DNA of 64,000 nt from Paracoccaceae bacterium (GTDB lineage Bacteria; Pseudomonadota; Alphaproteobacteria; Rhodobacterales; Rhodobacteraceae). A program made the translations under genes and the position numbers. The stretch spans positions 1 to 64,000 of the forward strand of contig JANSXY010000006.1 in NCBI GenBank assembly GCA_024742695.1, in the 5' to 3' direction. This document shows, piece by piece, positions 41,384-50,855 of this stretch (the first letter of the stretch is position 1; every line of letters begins with the position of its first letter). The notes below the pieces were generated by a model, which saw only the letters and a program-made list of their open reading frames with translations, made no database searches and was not told where the DNA came from.

Positions 41384-42568
41384 TCATCCCCCGGCCCCCA
41401 CCAGCGCGCGGGCGAACTCCTCGGGATCGAACGGCGCAAGGTCGTCGATCTGCTCGCCGACGCCGATCGCGTGGATCGGCAGGCCGAAGCGGTCGGCCAG
41501 CGCCACCAGCACCCCGCCCTTGGCGGTGCCGTCGAGCTTGGTCATCACCAGCCCGGTGACATCGGCGAGCTTGCGGAACGTCTCGACCTGGCTCAGCGCG
41601 TTCTGGCCGGTGGTCGCGTCGAGCACGAGGATCGTGTTGTGCGGGGCCTCCGGATCCTTCTTGCGGATCACCCGGACGATCTTGGCCAGTTCCTCCATCA
41701 GGTCGGCGCGGTTCTGCAGCCGCCCCGCGGTGTCGATCATCAGCAGGTCGGCGCCCGCCTGCTGCGCATGCGCCAGCGCGTCGAAGGCAAGGCTGGCGGG
41801 ATCCGAGCCTTCGGGCGCGGTCATCACCGGCACGCCGGCGCGCTGGCCCCAGATCTGCAACTGTTCCACCGCCGCGGCGCGGAACGTGTCGCCCGCGGCG
41901 ATCACCACCTGCTTGCCGGCGGCGCGGAACTGGCTGGCCAGCTTGCCGATCGTCGTGGTCTTGCCCGATCCGTTGACGCCGACGACCAGCACCACCTGCG
42001 GCCGCTTCGGGTACAGCGGCAGGGGCCGGGCCACCGGTTCCATGATCCGGGCGATCTCGGCCGCCAGCAGGCCCTTGATCTCGCTGACCGACAGCCGCTT
42101 GCCCATCCGTCCCTCGGCGAGGTTGGCGGTGACGCGCAGCGCCGTGTCGACCCCCATGTCGGAGGCGATCAGAAGCTCTTCGAGACTTTCGAGCATCGCG
42201 TCGTCGAGCACCCGGCGCGGTTCCTCCGGCGCACCGGGGCGGCCGAACAGCCGGCCCAGGATGCCGGGCTTCTGCGCCAGCGGCGCGCCAGACACCGCCG
42301 CCGTTTCCGGCGGGCCGGGCGGCAGTTCCTGCGGCGCCGGGGCCGGAAGGTCATCGGGCGGCGGCGCGGGAACCTCCGACGGCGCGGGCGGTTCCTCGGC
42401 CGGCGCGGCCGGCGGCACCTCGTCGGGCCGGGGCGGGATCTCGCGCGGCGGTTCGGGCGCGGCGGCGGGGTCGGGCTCGCCGCCCTCGGCCACGATCGCC
42501 TCCAGCCCCTCCTCGAGCTTCGAGGAGGATCTGAACAGCCGGTCCTTCAGTTTGCCGAACAGCGACAT
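41384..42568 (-). CDS. ftsY: Signal recognition particle receptor FtsY
   Basis: The SRP receptor GTPase that brings ribosomes making membrane proteins to the SecYEG translocon. The 394-residue product starts with an amphipathic MSLFGKLKDRLFRSSSKLEEGL, then an acidic, very proline-rich linker (about 30-110), the helical N domain (DAMLESLEELLIASDMGVDTA) and the G domain with GVNGSGKTTTIGKLA, GDTFRAAAVEQL, IDTAGRLQN, TKLDGTAKGG and the closing GVGEQIDDLAPFDP. All GTPase motifs are intact. It leads the group ftsY-EamA-yciB. Confidence 0.97.
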   Translation of the reverse strand: MSLFGKLKDRLFRSSSKLEEGLEAIVAEGGEPDPAAAPEPPREIPPRPDEVPPAAPAEEPPAPSEVPAPPPDDLPAPAPQELPPGPPETAAVSGAPLAQKPGILGRLFGRPGAPEEPRRVLDDAMLESLEELLIASDMGVDTALRVTANLAEGRMGKRLSVSEIKGLLAAEIARIMEPVARPLPLYPKRPQVVLVVGVNGSGKTTTIGKLASQFRAAGKQVVIAAGDTFRAAAVEQLQIWGQRAGVPVMTAPEGSDPASLAFDALAHAQQAGADLLMIDTAGRLQNRADLMEELAKIVRVIRKKDPEAPHNTILVLDATTGQNALSQVETFRKLADVTGLVMTKLDGTAKGGVLVALADRFGLPIHAIGVGEQIDDLAPFDPEEFARALVGAGG

Positions 42569-42678
42569 CGCCAGCCCCGCGCCAAGTTTCGTCCCTGCCT
42601 ATCCTGTCGCGTCCGCAAGGAAAAGACCGCCGGCCCCGCAGCGGCGACATTGCCCTGATTTGGCCGCGATCGGATGGC

Positions 42679-43896
42679 ATGGCGGGGTTCATGACCAAGC
42701 ACCATGATTCCCTTGGGACTGCCGGGGAGCCCGCGCCCTTCGACAGTCTCGAAGGGGCGGTACGGGCGACCGTGCGGGCCGCCGCGGGACCGACCGCTCC
42801 GGCCGCGAACCGCCCACAGCCGCCGCCCGCCGCCAACACCGCCACCGCGCCGGCGCCGGCCCGCGGCGCCACCGCACGGCTTCGCCCCTATCTTGCGCCG
42901 CTGCCGGGTTTGCGGCTTCTGCCTCTGCCGCTTCTGGCGTTCGCCGCGCTGACCGGCGGCTGGGCCGTTGCGCTGGCGCTGGCCGCGGTGCTGCTTGCCG
43001 TCCTCGTGCAGGGCGCCCCGGATGCCGCCGTCGACGACACCGGCGACACGCCGCATCTTGCCGCCGCGCTGGTCGCCGGCGGGGCATTGACACTGCTGGC
43101 CGTGCTGCACGCGCTCGACGGCGGCACCGCGATGGGCGCCTGGGCCTGGTTCGGCCTGCTTCTCGCCGCCGCGCTGTGGCTCGGGCAGATCGGGCTCGCG
43201 GCCGGGCACGCGCTGATCCACGCCGGGCGCGGCAAGGCCCGGCTTGGTCTGGCCTTCTACGCGCTGGTCTGGGCCGGGCCGCTCGCATCGGCCCACCGCC
43301 TCGTCCACCATCGCGCCGCCGCCACCGCCGACGATCCGTTCACCGCCGATCCCGACGAAGGGTTCTGGGGCTATCTGGGCCGGGCCTGGCCCGAGGCCAT
43401 CGTCGCGGGTTGGGAGATCGAGGCCGAAACCGCCCGCACCGGGCCGGGCGCCACGGCGCTGCATCCCTATCTGCTCTACGCCGCCGGCGGCGCCGCGGCG
43501 AGCCTTGCGATCGCGGCGGTGGCCGGGTTCGGGGCGGTGGTCCTGCATCTCGCGATCTCGGCGCTGGTGCAGGTCCAGCTCATGCTGTGCGATTTCGTCC
43601 GACACCATGGCCGGCAGCGCCGCCGCCGCGGTACCGGCGAGGTCGAGCCATACGGGCTGGCGCATGAATGGGTCGCGCCCGATCCGGTGGCATGGCTGCG
43701 CCGCGGCGCTCCTGCCCGGCCCGGCGACCATGCCGCGCATGACGAAAGCACACCGGCGCCCGGCGCCGCGCCGCGGCTGCCGTTGCCGTTCCCGGCGATG
43801 TCGGCGCTGGCGCTCGTACCGCCGCTGTGGAACCGGGCGCTGGCGGCGCGGACCGTGCGGGCGCAACGGCCACGGCCCGGCGGCGTACGGCCCTGA
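42679..43896 (+). CDS. AlkB-like membrane di-iron monooxygenase family protein, divergent
   Basis: A 405-residue membrane protein with an unrelated Pro/Ala-rich first 65 residues. From about 70 it follows alkane 1-monooxygenase: helices, GHALIHAG (176-183, first His box, usually HELxHR), HRLVHHRAAATADDPFTA (206-223, second box), a CDFVRHHGRQR to EVEPYGLAHEW stretch (like the NYVQHYGLRR region), and DHAAHDESTP (350-359) in place of the third box LQRHSDHHAH, ending with the family FPAMSALALVPPLWNRAL. Several ligands are moved or missing, so activity on alkanes is doubtful. ATG at 42691 is an alternative start. Confidence 0.7.
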   Translation: MAGFMTKHHDSLGTAGEPAPFDSLEGAVRATVRAAAGPTAPAANRPQPPPAANTATAPAPARGATARLRPYLAPLPGLRLLPLPLLAFAALTGGWAVALALAAVLLAVLVQGAPDAAVDDTGDTPHLAAALVAGGALTLLAVLHALDGGTAMGAWAWFGLLLAAALWLGQIGLAAGHALIHAGRGKARLGLAFYALVWAGPLASAHRLVHHRAAATADDPFTADPDEGFWGYLGRAWPEAIVAGWEIEAETARTGPGATALHPYLLYAAGGAAASLAIAAVAGFGAVVLHLAISALVQVQLMLCDFVRHHGRQRRRRGTGEVEPYGLAHEWVAPDPVAWLRRGAPARPGDHAAHDESTPAPGAAPRLPLPFPAMSALALVPPLWNRALAARTVRAQRPRPGGVRP

Positions 43897-43949
43897 CCTG
43901 CCCGATCCGGGGGCTTCCGGGGCGACGCGGCTTCTGGCAGACTGACGGG

Positions 43950-44348
43950 ATGAAACTCTTGCCTGCCGTTTTTCTCGCCGCATTCGCCACCGCCGCCACC
44001 GCCGCGGAAACCCCCGTTTCGCCGGAAGCCTTCGACGCCTTCTCGCAGGGTCGCACCCTGGTCTATTCCGACGGCGACCGCGCCTACGGGATCGAGCAGT
44101 ACCTGCCCGGCCGGCAGGTGCTTTGGGCCTTCATCGGCGAGGAATGCCGCCGCGGGCACTGGTATCCCGACGGATCGGAAATCTGCTTCGTCTACGAAAA
44201 CAATCCGGTTCCGCAGTGCTGGAGCTATTTCAACACGGCCGACGGGCTGCGCGCCCGGTTTCGCGACGATCCCGCCGACGCGCCGATGATCTCGGTGCGC
44301 GAAAGCGCCGATGCGATGCCCTGCAGCGGGCCGATGCTGGGCGTCTGA
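43950..44348 (+). CDS. Small secreted protein of unknown function
   Basis: A 132-residue protein with a signal peptide (MKLLPAVFLAAFATAATA, cut after ATA-A) and a periplasmic part with FIGEECRRGHWYPDGSEICFVYEN and CWSYF, holding four cysteines that could form disulfides. The pattern of a hydrophobic core with RGHWYPDG and YENNPVPQCW looks conserved but I cannot name a family. It is convergent with xseA, with four bases between stops. Confidence 0.7.
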   Translation: MKLLPAVFLAAFATAATAAETPVSPEAFDAFSQGRTLVYSDGDRAYGIEQYLPGRQVLWAFIGEECRRGHWYPDGSEICFVYENNPVPQCWSYFNTADGLRARFRDDPADAPMISVRESADAMPCSGPMLGV

Positions 44349-44352
44349 CGGT

Positions 44353-45927
44353 CTAGAACAATTCGCCCTGCCCGCCCGGCCCCGGCTTGCCCCTGCCGGC
44401 GGGGCGCGTGCCGCGCCCGCCCGGCACGGCATCCAGCCGGCCGTCGTGGAACTCGATCTCCAGCGCCGCCGCGCCGGCCGCCGCGGTGCGGCTGGTCGCC
44501 ACCGCGCCGTCGGCACGGATCACCGCGTAGCCGCGCCGAAGCGTTTCCGCATAGCCCAGCGTCTGGCGCATCCGGTCGAGCGCCGAAAGCCGGTCCGCCA
44601 GCGCCGCCAGCCGATCGGCGGGCGCCACCGTCAGCCGCCCGGCCAGCGCATCGAGTTGCGCACGGTCGGCGGCCGCGCGCCGGGCCATCCGCCCGGTCGC
44701 CGGCGCCAGCCGGGCCGCGAGCCGGTCGAGCCCGGTACGCGCCAGCGCCGCACCGCGCGCCAGCGCCGGGGCCAGCCGGTCGCCGCGCTGCGCCAGCGCT
44801 CGCCGCTCGGCCGCGATGAACCGCGCCAGAAGCTCGGGGCGGGCCTGCCCGGCCAGCCCGGCGAAAACCGCGCGCTTGCGATGCACCGCGGACAGCAGCG
44901 CCGGTTCCAGCCGCTGCGCGACAAGGTCGGCGCGCTGCCGCGCCGGGCCGGTCAGCGCCTCGGGCCGGCCCAGGCCGCGGGAAAGATCGGCCAGCCGCAC
45001 CCGCCGCGCCTCGGCCCGCTGCGCCATCGCCCGCGCCAGCCGGCCGCCGAGTTCACCGGTCCGGCCCAGCAGGTCCAGCCGCACCGGCACCGCCATCTCG
45101 GCCGCCGCGGTCGGCGTCGGCGCGCGGCGGTCGGCGGCATGGTCGATCAGCGTGGTGTCGGTCTCGTGCCCGACGGCCGAGATCAGCGGAATCGCGCTTT
45201 CCGCCGCCGCGCGGACGACGATTTCCTCGTTGAAGCCCCACAGGTCTTCCAGCGATCCGCCGCCGCGGGCGACGATGATCAGGTCGGGCCGCGGTACCGG
45301 CCCGCCGGGGGCAAGCGCGTTGAAGCCGCGAATCGCCGCGGCCACCTCGGGCGCGCAGGCCTGGCCCTGCACCGCCACCGGCCAGATCAGCACGCGCCGG
45401 GGGAACCGGTCCCGCAGCCGGTGCAGGATGTCGCGGATCACCGCGCCGGAGGGCGAGGTGACGACGCCGATCACCTCGGGCAGGTAGGGGATCGGCTTCT
45501 TGCGGGCGGCGTCGAACAGCCCCTCGGCCGCCAGCGCGGCGCGGCGTTTTTCCAGCATCGCCATCAGCGCGCCGGCACCCGCCGGGGCGAGGTCGTCGAC
45601 GATCAGCTGGTATTTCGACTGCCCCGGATAGGTCGTCATCCGGCCGGTGGCGATGACCTCCAGCCCCTCCTCGGGCCGCACCGACAGCCGCGCCACCTGG
45701 CCCTTCCACGCCACCGCGTCGAGCGTGGCGCGATCGTCCTTCAGCGCGAAATAGACATGGCCCGAACGCGGCATCGACACGCGGCCGATCTCGCCCCGCA
45801 CCCGGACCCGGCCGAAGGCGCCCTCGATCGTGCGCCTGACCGCGCCCGACAGTTCCGAAACGGTGAATTCCGGCGCGTTGCCCGCCGTCTCGTCGCCCGG
45901 CCCGTCATCCTGTTCGAACAGTTCCAT
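44353..45927 (-). CDS. xseA: Exodeoxyribonuclease VII large subunit
   Basis: Large subunit of exonuclease VII, which trims single-stranded DNA to oligonucleotides. The 524-residue product has an N-terminal OB domain (FTVSELSGAVRRTIEGAFGRVRVRGEIG, GHVYFALKDDRATLDAV), the catalytic core with EVIGVVTSPSGAVIRDILH, IVARGGGSLEDLWGFNEE and AVGHETDTTLIDHAADRRAPTPTAAAE, then a long coiled-coil and a tail ending GQGELF. The ATG at 45927 gives the family MELFEQD-like start; the longer frame is an arginine-rich leader. XseB is not in the window. It is divergent from purD. Confidence 0.96.
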   Translation of the reverse strand: MELFEQDDGPGDETAGNAPEFTVSELSGAVRRTIEGAFGRVRVRGEIGRVSMPRSGHVYFALKDDRATLDAVAWKGQVARLSVRPEEGLEVIATGRMTTYPGQSKYQLIVDDLAPAGAGALMAMLEKRRAALAAEGLFDAARKKPIPYLPEVIGVVTSPSGAVIRDILHRLRDRFPRRVLIWPVAVQGQACAPEVAAAIRGFNALAPGGPVPRPDLIIVARGGGSLEDLWGFNEEIVVRAAAESAIPLISAVGHETDTTLIDHAADRRAPTPTAAAEMAVPVRLDLLGRTGELGGRLARAMAQRAEARRVRLADLSRGLGRPEALTGPARQRADLVAQRLEPALLSAVHRKRAVFAGLAGQARPELLARFIAAERRALAQRGDRLAPALARGAALARTGLDRLAARLAPATGRMARRAAADRAQLDALAGRLTVAPADRLAALADRLSALDRMRQTLGYAETLRRGYAVIRADGAVATSRTAAAGAAALEIEFHDGRLDAVPGGRGTRPAGRGKPGPGGQGELF

Positions 45928-46106
45928 GCCCACCTCGCCGGGGAAACCTGCGGCAGCCGCGCCGCGGATGCAAGCCCGCCGGCGGGGCCGCGGGCCATGC
46001 CGGGCGCGGGATCCGGCCGCGCCGGCCGGCGCCGCGCCGCGCAAGGCTTCAATCCCCCGGCCGCCTCGGCTAGACACGCCGCAACGAGGGCCAAGCGGGG
46101 GCGGCG

Positions 46107-47375
46107 ATGAACATCCTCATTCTGGGCGGCGGCGGCCGGGAACATGCGCTGGCCTGGGCGGTGGCGCAGAACCCGAAATGCGACCGGCTGATCGTGGCGC
46201 CGGGCAATGCCGGGATCGCGGAACTGGCCGAATGCGCCGCGCTCGACATCCTCGACGGCGATGCGGTGGTGGCGTTCTGCGCCGAGGAGGCGGTGGATTT
46301 CGTGATCGTCGGGCCCGAGGCGCCGCTGGCCGCCGGGGTGGTCGACGCGCTCGACTCCGCCGGCATCCGCGCCTTCGGGCCCTCGGCCGCGGCGGCGCGG
46401 CTGGAAGCCTCGAAAGCCTTCACCAAGGAGGTCTGCGACGCCTGCGGCGCGCCGACCGCCGCCTGGGCGCGGTTCGACACCGAGGCGGCGGCGCTGGACG
46501 ACCTGCGGGCGCGCGGCGCGCCGATCGTGGTGAAGGCCGACGGGCTGGCGGCGGGCAAGGGCGTGACCGTCGCGATGAAGCCGGAAGAGGCCGAGGCGGC
46601 GGTGCGCGAGATGTTCGCGGGCGCGCATGGCGCGGCCGGCGCGGAGGTGGTGATCGAGGAATTCATGGCCGGCGAGGAAGCGAGCTTCTTCGTGCTGTGC
46701 GATGGCGAGACGGTGCTGCCGATCGGCACCGCGCAGGATCACAAGCGGGTGGGCGAGGGCGATACCGGGCCCAACACCGGCGGCATGGGCGCCTATTCCC
46801 CGGCCCCGGTACTGACCGAGGCGATCGCGCGCCAGGCGCTTGACGAGATCGTGAAACCCACCGTCGCCGAACTCGCCCGTCGCGGCACGCCGTATCGCGG
46901 CGTGCTTTACGCCGGGCTGATGATCGACGGCGGCCGGGCGCGGCTGGTGGAATACAACGTCCGGTTCGGCGACCCGGAATGCCAGGTGCTGATGATGCGG
47001 CTGGGGGCACAGGCGCTCGACCTGATGCTGGCCTGCGCCGAGGGGCGGCTGGCCGAGGCCCGGGTGAACTGGGCCGAGGATCATGCCCTGACGGTGGTGA
47101 TGGCGGCGAACGGCTACCCCGGGCCGGTGGCGAAGGGCAGCCAGATCCGGGGCCTTGGCGAATTGCCCGAGGATTCGCGGCGGATGGTGTTCCATGCCGG
47201 GACTTCGGCGCGCGATGGCCAGATCGTGGCGGCCGGCGGCCGGGTGCTGAACGTTACCGCGCGCGGCGCGACGCTGGCCGAGGCGCGCGACGCGGCCTAT
47301 GCGATGGTGGACGCGATCGACTGGCCGGGCGGGTTCTGCCGGCGCGACATCGGCTGGCGGGCGCTGGGGCGGTGA
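46107..47375 (+). CDS. purD: Phosphoribosylamine-glycine ligase
   Basis: Second step of purine synthesis: joins phosphoribosylamine and glycine with ATP. The 422-residue product starts MNILILGGGGREHALAWA, has FGPSAAAARLEASKAFTKEVC, the ATP-grasp loop PIVVKADGLAAGKGVTVA, the metal-binding NVRFGDPECQVLMMRL, and DHKRVGEGDTGPNTGGMGAYSP. Length is normal. A two-hairpin repeat begins seven bases after the stop. Confidence 0.97.
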   Translation: MNILILGGGGREHALAWAVAQNPKCDRLIVAPGNAGIAELAECAALDILDGDAVVAFCAEEAVDFVIVGPEAPLAAGVVDALDSAGIRAFGPSAAAARLEASKAFTKEVCDACGAPTAAWARFDTEAAALDDLRARGAPIVVKADGLAAGKGVTVAMKPEEAEAAVREMFAGAHGAAGAEVVIEEFMAGEEASFFVLCDGETVLPIGTAQDHKRVGEGDTGPNTGGMGAYSPAPVLTEAIARQALDEIVKPTVAELARRGTPYRGVLYAGLMIDGGRARLVEYNVRFGDPECQVLMMRLGAQALDLMLACAEGRLAEARVNWAEDHALTVVMAANGYPGPVAKGSQIRGLGELPEDSRRMVFHAGTSARDGQIVAAGGRVLNVTARGATLAEARDAAYAMVDAIDWPGGFCRRDIGWRALGR

Positions 47376-47381
47376 AGGCGC

Positions 47382-47452
47382 GAGGGGGCTGTCCGCCCCC
47401 TCTGCCGCCCTGCGGCGGCATTCACCCCCGAGGATATTTCCAGGCCAAAATT
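47382..47452 (+). repeat. Two-hairpin intergenic repeat, copy B (after purD)
   Basis: Starts seven bases after the purD stop: hairpin 1 GAGGGGGC-TGTCC-GCCCCCTC (47382-47402), hairpin 2 TGCCGCC-CTGC-GGCGGCA (47403-47420), tail CCCCCGAGGATATTTCC and GGCCAAAATT. It lies between convergent genes, as do copies A and C. Confidence 0.8.
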
Positions 47453-47475
47453 CCCCGGACGCGCGCCGCCGCGGT

Positions 47476-48189
47476 TCACCCGCCGCAGGCCAGCGCGCGG
47501 GTGAAACCGTCGGAGCCATCGACCGGGCCGAGCGGGCGGCTGGCAAGGCCGCCGGGGCCGAGGCGAGTGGCCATGACCTGCGTCCAGCCGGCATCGGCGG
47601 TCACGATCTCGGGGCCGGCGCCGCAGTCGCGGATCCCGCCGGAGATGAAGGGCTCGCCGATCCGGTGGTTCGACAGGCCCGGCGCCTCGGCCACCGGGTC
47701 CAGCCGGTCGGGGCCGGTGCCAAAGCGCCAGACGCGCAGGATCTTCGCCAGGTGCGGGCGGTCGACGGCGGCGATTTCCACGGCGCCGTCCCCGTCGAGA
47801 TCGGCGGCGCCGGCGGGCGCGATCCAGCGAAACCGGGTGCCGATGTGGGGGGTGGCGGCGCGGCGGGCGAGCCGGCCCTCGACCAGGCCCCAGACCGCGA
47901 CCCGGCCGCCGAGATCGGCATGGCTTTCGACGACGATCACCTCCGGCGCGCCGTCGCCGTCGAGATCGGCGAGACGCGGCGCGGTATCCTCGAAGACCAG
48001 AATCTCGGGCAGCCGCGCGGTCTGGCGCGCGCCGGTGGCCAGCGTCACGGTCAGCGCGCCGTATTCGATCGCGTCGCCGAGCACGGCATGCGGATAGCGG
48101 CCGGTCGGCTCGCCGTAGCGCGCCTCGGCGATGCTGCCGGCCGTCGCGGGGGCGGCAAGCAGCGCCAGCGCGACGGCGGCGGCGCGCAT
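47476..48189 (-). CDS. Exported FG-GAP/VCBS-repeat protein
   Basis: A 237-residue protein with a signal peptide (MRAAAVALALLAAPATAGS). Two calcium-loop-like repeats are visible: RLADLDGDGAPEVIVVES (72-89) and AADLDGDGAVEIAAVD (129-144), as in FG-GAP/VCBS beta-propellers, with a third weaker one toward the end (CGAGPEIVTAD). It likely forms a small propeller or part of one in the periplasm. Function is unknown. The gene starts two bases after the ferredoxin stop, so they are co-transcribed. Confidence 0.8.
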   Translation of the reverse strand: MRAAAVALALLAAPATAGSIAEARYGEPTGRYPHAVLGDAIEYGALTVTLATGARQTARLPEILVFEDTAPRLADLDGDGAPEVIVVESHADLGGRVAVWGLVEGRLARRAATPHIGTRFRWIAPAGAADLDGDGAVEIAAVDRPHLAKILRVWRFGTGPDRLDPVAEAPGLSNHRIGEPFISGGIRDCGAGPEIVTADAGWTQVMATRLGPGGLASRPLGPVDGSDGFTRALACGG

Positions 48190-48191
48190 CG

Positions 48192-49026
<835 letters not shown>

Positions 49027-49049
49027 GGCCGGCGTCCCGGCCCGGTCTT

Positions 49050-50522
49050 TCATTCGACCGACAACGCCACGAAGCGCGGTTCGCCGGCGCGGCGCACGAG
49101 CAGCAGCAGCGACTTGCGCCCGGCGTCGCGCGCCTCCTCGATCCGGTCCTCGAGATCGCCGGGCTGGGCGACCTTCTGCTGGCCGGCCTCGGTGATCACG
49201 TCGCCGGCGCGCAGGCCCTTCTCGTAGGCCTCGCTCAACTCGTCGATCTCGCGCACCACGAGACCGGTGCTGCCGGGCGCGAGGCCCAGCGTCTCGGCCT
49301 CGGCCTCGTCCACCGGGCCCAGCGTCAGGCCGAGGATTTCCGCCTCGGCCGGTTCCTGCGCGGCGGCGGCCGGCACCGCCTCGCCCTCGGCCAGTTCGCG
49401 CCGGCCCAGCGTGACGTCGAGCACCTCGCGCGCGCCTTCGCGCAGCACGACGACCTCGACGGTCTTGCCGACGGCGGTATCGGCCACGCGGCGCACCAGT
49501 TCACGGGTATCGGCGACATCGGCCCCGTCGAACGACAGGATGACGTCGCCGGCCAGCATCCCGGCCTCGGCGGCGGGGCCGGGCGGCACGTCGGTGACCA
49601 GCGCGCCCCGCGCCTCGGTCAGTTCCATCGCCTCGGCGACATCGTCGGTGACGTCCTGGATCCGGACGCCAAGCCAGCCGCGGCGGGTTTCGCCGAACTC
49701 GCGCAGCTGCTCGACCACGTTCGTGACCACGTTCGACGCCATCGAGAAACCGATGCCGATCGAGCCGCCGTTCGGGCTGAGGATCGCGGTGTTCACGCCG
49801 ATCACCTCGCCGTCCATGTTGAACAGCGGCCCGCCGGAGTTGCCGCGGTTGATCGCCGCGTCGGTCTGGATGTAGTCGTCATAGGTGCCGCTGAGCGCCC
49901 GGCCACGGGCCGAGACGATGCCGGCCGAGACCGAGAAGCCCTGCCCCAGCGGGTTGCCCATCGCCATCACCCAGTCGCCGACGCGCATCTCGTCGCTGTC
50001 GCCGAAGCTGACAAACGGCAGCGGGTCGGCGCTGTCGACCTTCAGAAGCGCGATGTCGGTCTTCGGGTCGGTGCCGACGACCTCGGCCACAAGCCGTTCG
50101 CCCGAGAAGAATTCCACCTCGACCTCGTCGGCGCCGTCGATCACGTGATTGGTGGTCACGATGAAGCCGTCGGCCGAGATCACGAAGCCCGAGCCCAGCG
50201 CGTTCGACCGGCGCGGCGCGCGGTCGCCCGGGCCGTTGCGGTTCTGGAAATCGCGGAAGAAATCCTCGAAGGGGGAGCCTTCGGGCACGATCGGACCACC
50301 GCCCAGCGGGCCGGCCACGGTTGTCGTGGTGGTGATGTTCACGACCGAGTCGCTGATGCTTTCGGCAAGGTCGGCAAAGCTTTCGGGTACGCCGCGCGCT
50401 TCGGCGCTGGCGACCTGGGTCAGCGCCAGGGCAAGCGCCACGGCCATCGCCCAGGCGAGCCGCAGGAAACCCGGCGCGGCGCCGGTCGGCGGCAGGGCGA
50501 GAGTGCGTGCTTGGGACGTCAT
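49050..50522 (-). CDS. degP: Do/DegP-type periplasmic serine protease
   Basis: An exported HtrA protease-chaperone for misfolded envelope proteins. The 490-residue product has a signal peptide (to about residue 40), a trypsin-like domain with H126 (TTNHVIDGA), D156 (PKTDIALL) and S229 (NRGNSGGPL), and two PDZ domains at about 285-375 and 400-485 (RRGWLGVRIQDV; GLVVREIDELSEAYEKGL). A phenylalanine-rich LA loop (PFEDFFRDF) is present. The start at 50522 follows AGAGGAGA. It follows hflK-hflC-DUF2065, the usual order in alphaproteobacteria; these deal with membrane and periplasmic protein quality. Confidence 0.95.
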   Translation of the reverse strand: MTSQARTLALPPTGAAPGFLRLAWAMAVALALALTQVASAEARGVPESFADLAESISDSVVNITTTTTVAGPLGGGPIVPEGSPFEDFFRDFQNRNGPGDRAPRRSNALGSGFVISADGFIVTTNHVIDGADEVEVEFFSGERLVAEVVGTDPKTDIALLKVDSADPLPFVSFGDSDEMRVGDWVMAMGNPLGQGFSVSAGIVSARGRALSGTYDDYIQTDAAINRGNSGGPLFNMDGEVIGVNTAILSPNGGSIGIGFSMASNVVTNVVEQLREFGETRRGWLGVRIQDVTDDVAEAMELTEARGALVTDVPPGPAAEAGMLAGDVILSFDGADVADTRELVRRVADTAVGKTVEVVVLREGAREVLDVTLGRRELAEGEAVPAAAAQEPAEAEILGLTLGPVDEAEAETLGLAPGSTGLVVREIDELSEAYEKGLRAGDVITEAGQQKVAQPGDLEDRIEEARDAGRKSLLLLVRRAGEPRFVALSVE

Positions 50523-50649
50523 GACAATCTCCTCTCGATCCGCCCTCGCAACGAAGGCGTTTGCATCGGGCAATGTCGGCGCCTCCGGGCGAAGCTGCAA
50601 GGCACGGACCCGTCGCGCGCCGTCACATGGCCGTGACGGGGCGAGTCAA

Positions 50650-50844
50650 TCAGACGCCGAGCGACCGGGCAAGCCAGATCGCGGCCACCCCAAGCGCCAC
50701 CGCGCCAAGGCCGATCATCCGGCGGATGTCGACGGGGATGCGGCGCAGCAGTTCCAGCACGTCCTCGATGCGCGAGGGGGCCAGCGCGAGCACCAGCCCC
50801 TCCACCACCAGCACCATGCCGAGGCCGAAAACGACGAGCGCCAT
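50650..50844 (-). CDS. DUF2065 small membrane protein
   Basis: A 64-residue two-helix membrane protein (ALVVFGLGMVLVVEGLVLALAP; MIGLGAVALGVAAIWLA) with the conserved linker RIEDVLELLRRIP and the RRMIGLGAVALG turn of DUF2065. It sits between hflC and degP, the typical place for this family, and has no assigned function. Confidence 0.88.
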   Translation of the reverse strand: MALVVFGLGMVLVVEGLVLALAPSRIEDVLELLRRIPVDIRRMIGLGAVALGVAAIWLARSLGV

Positions 50845-50855
50845 CTGCGCCCCGG

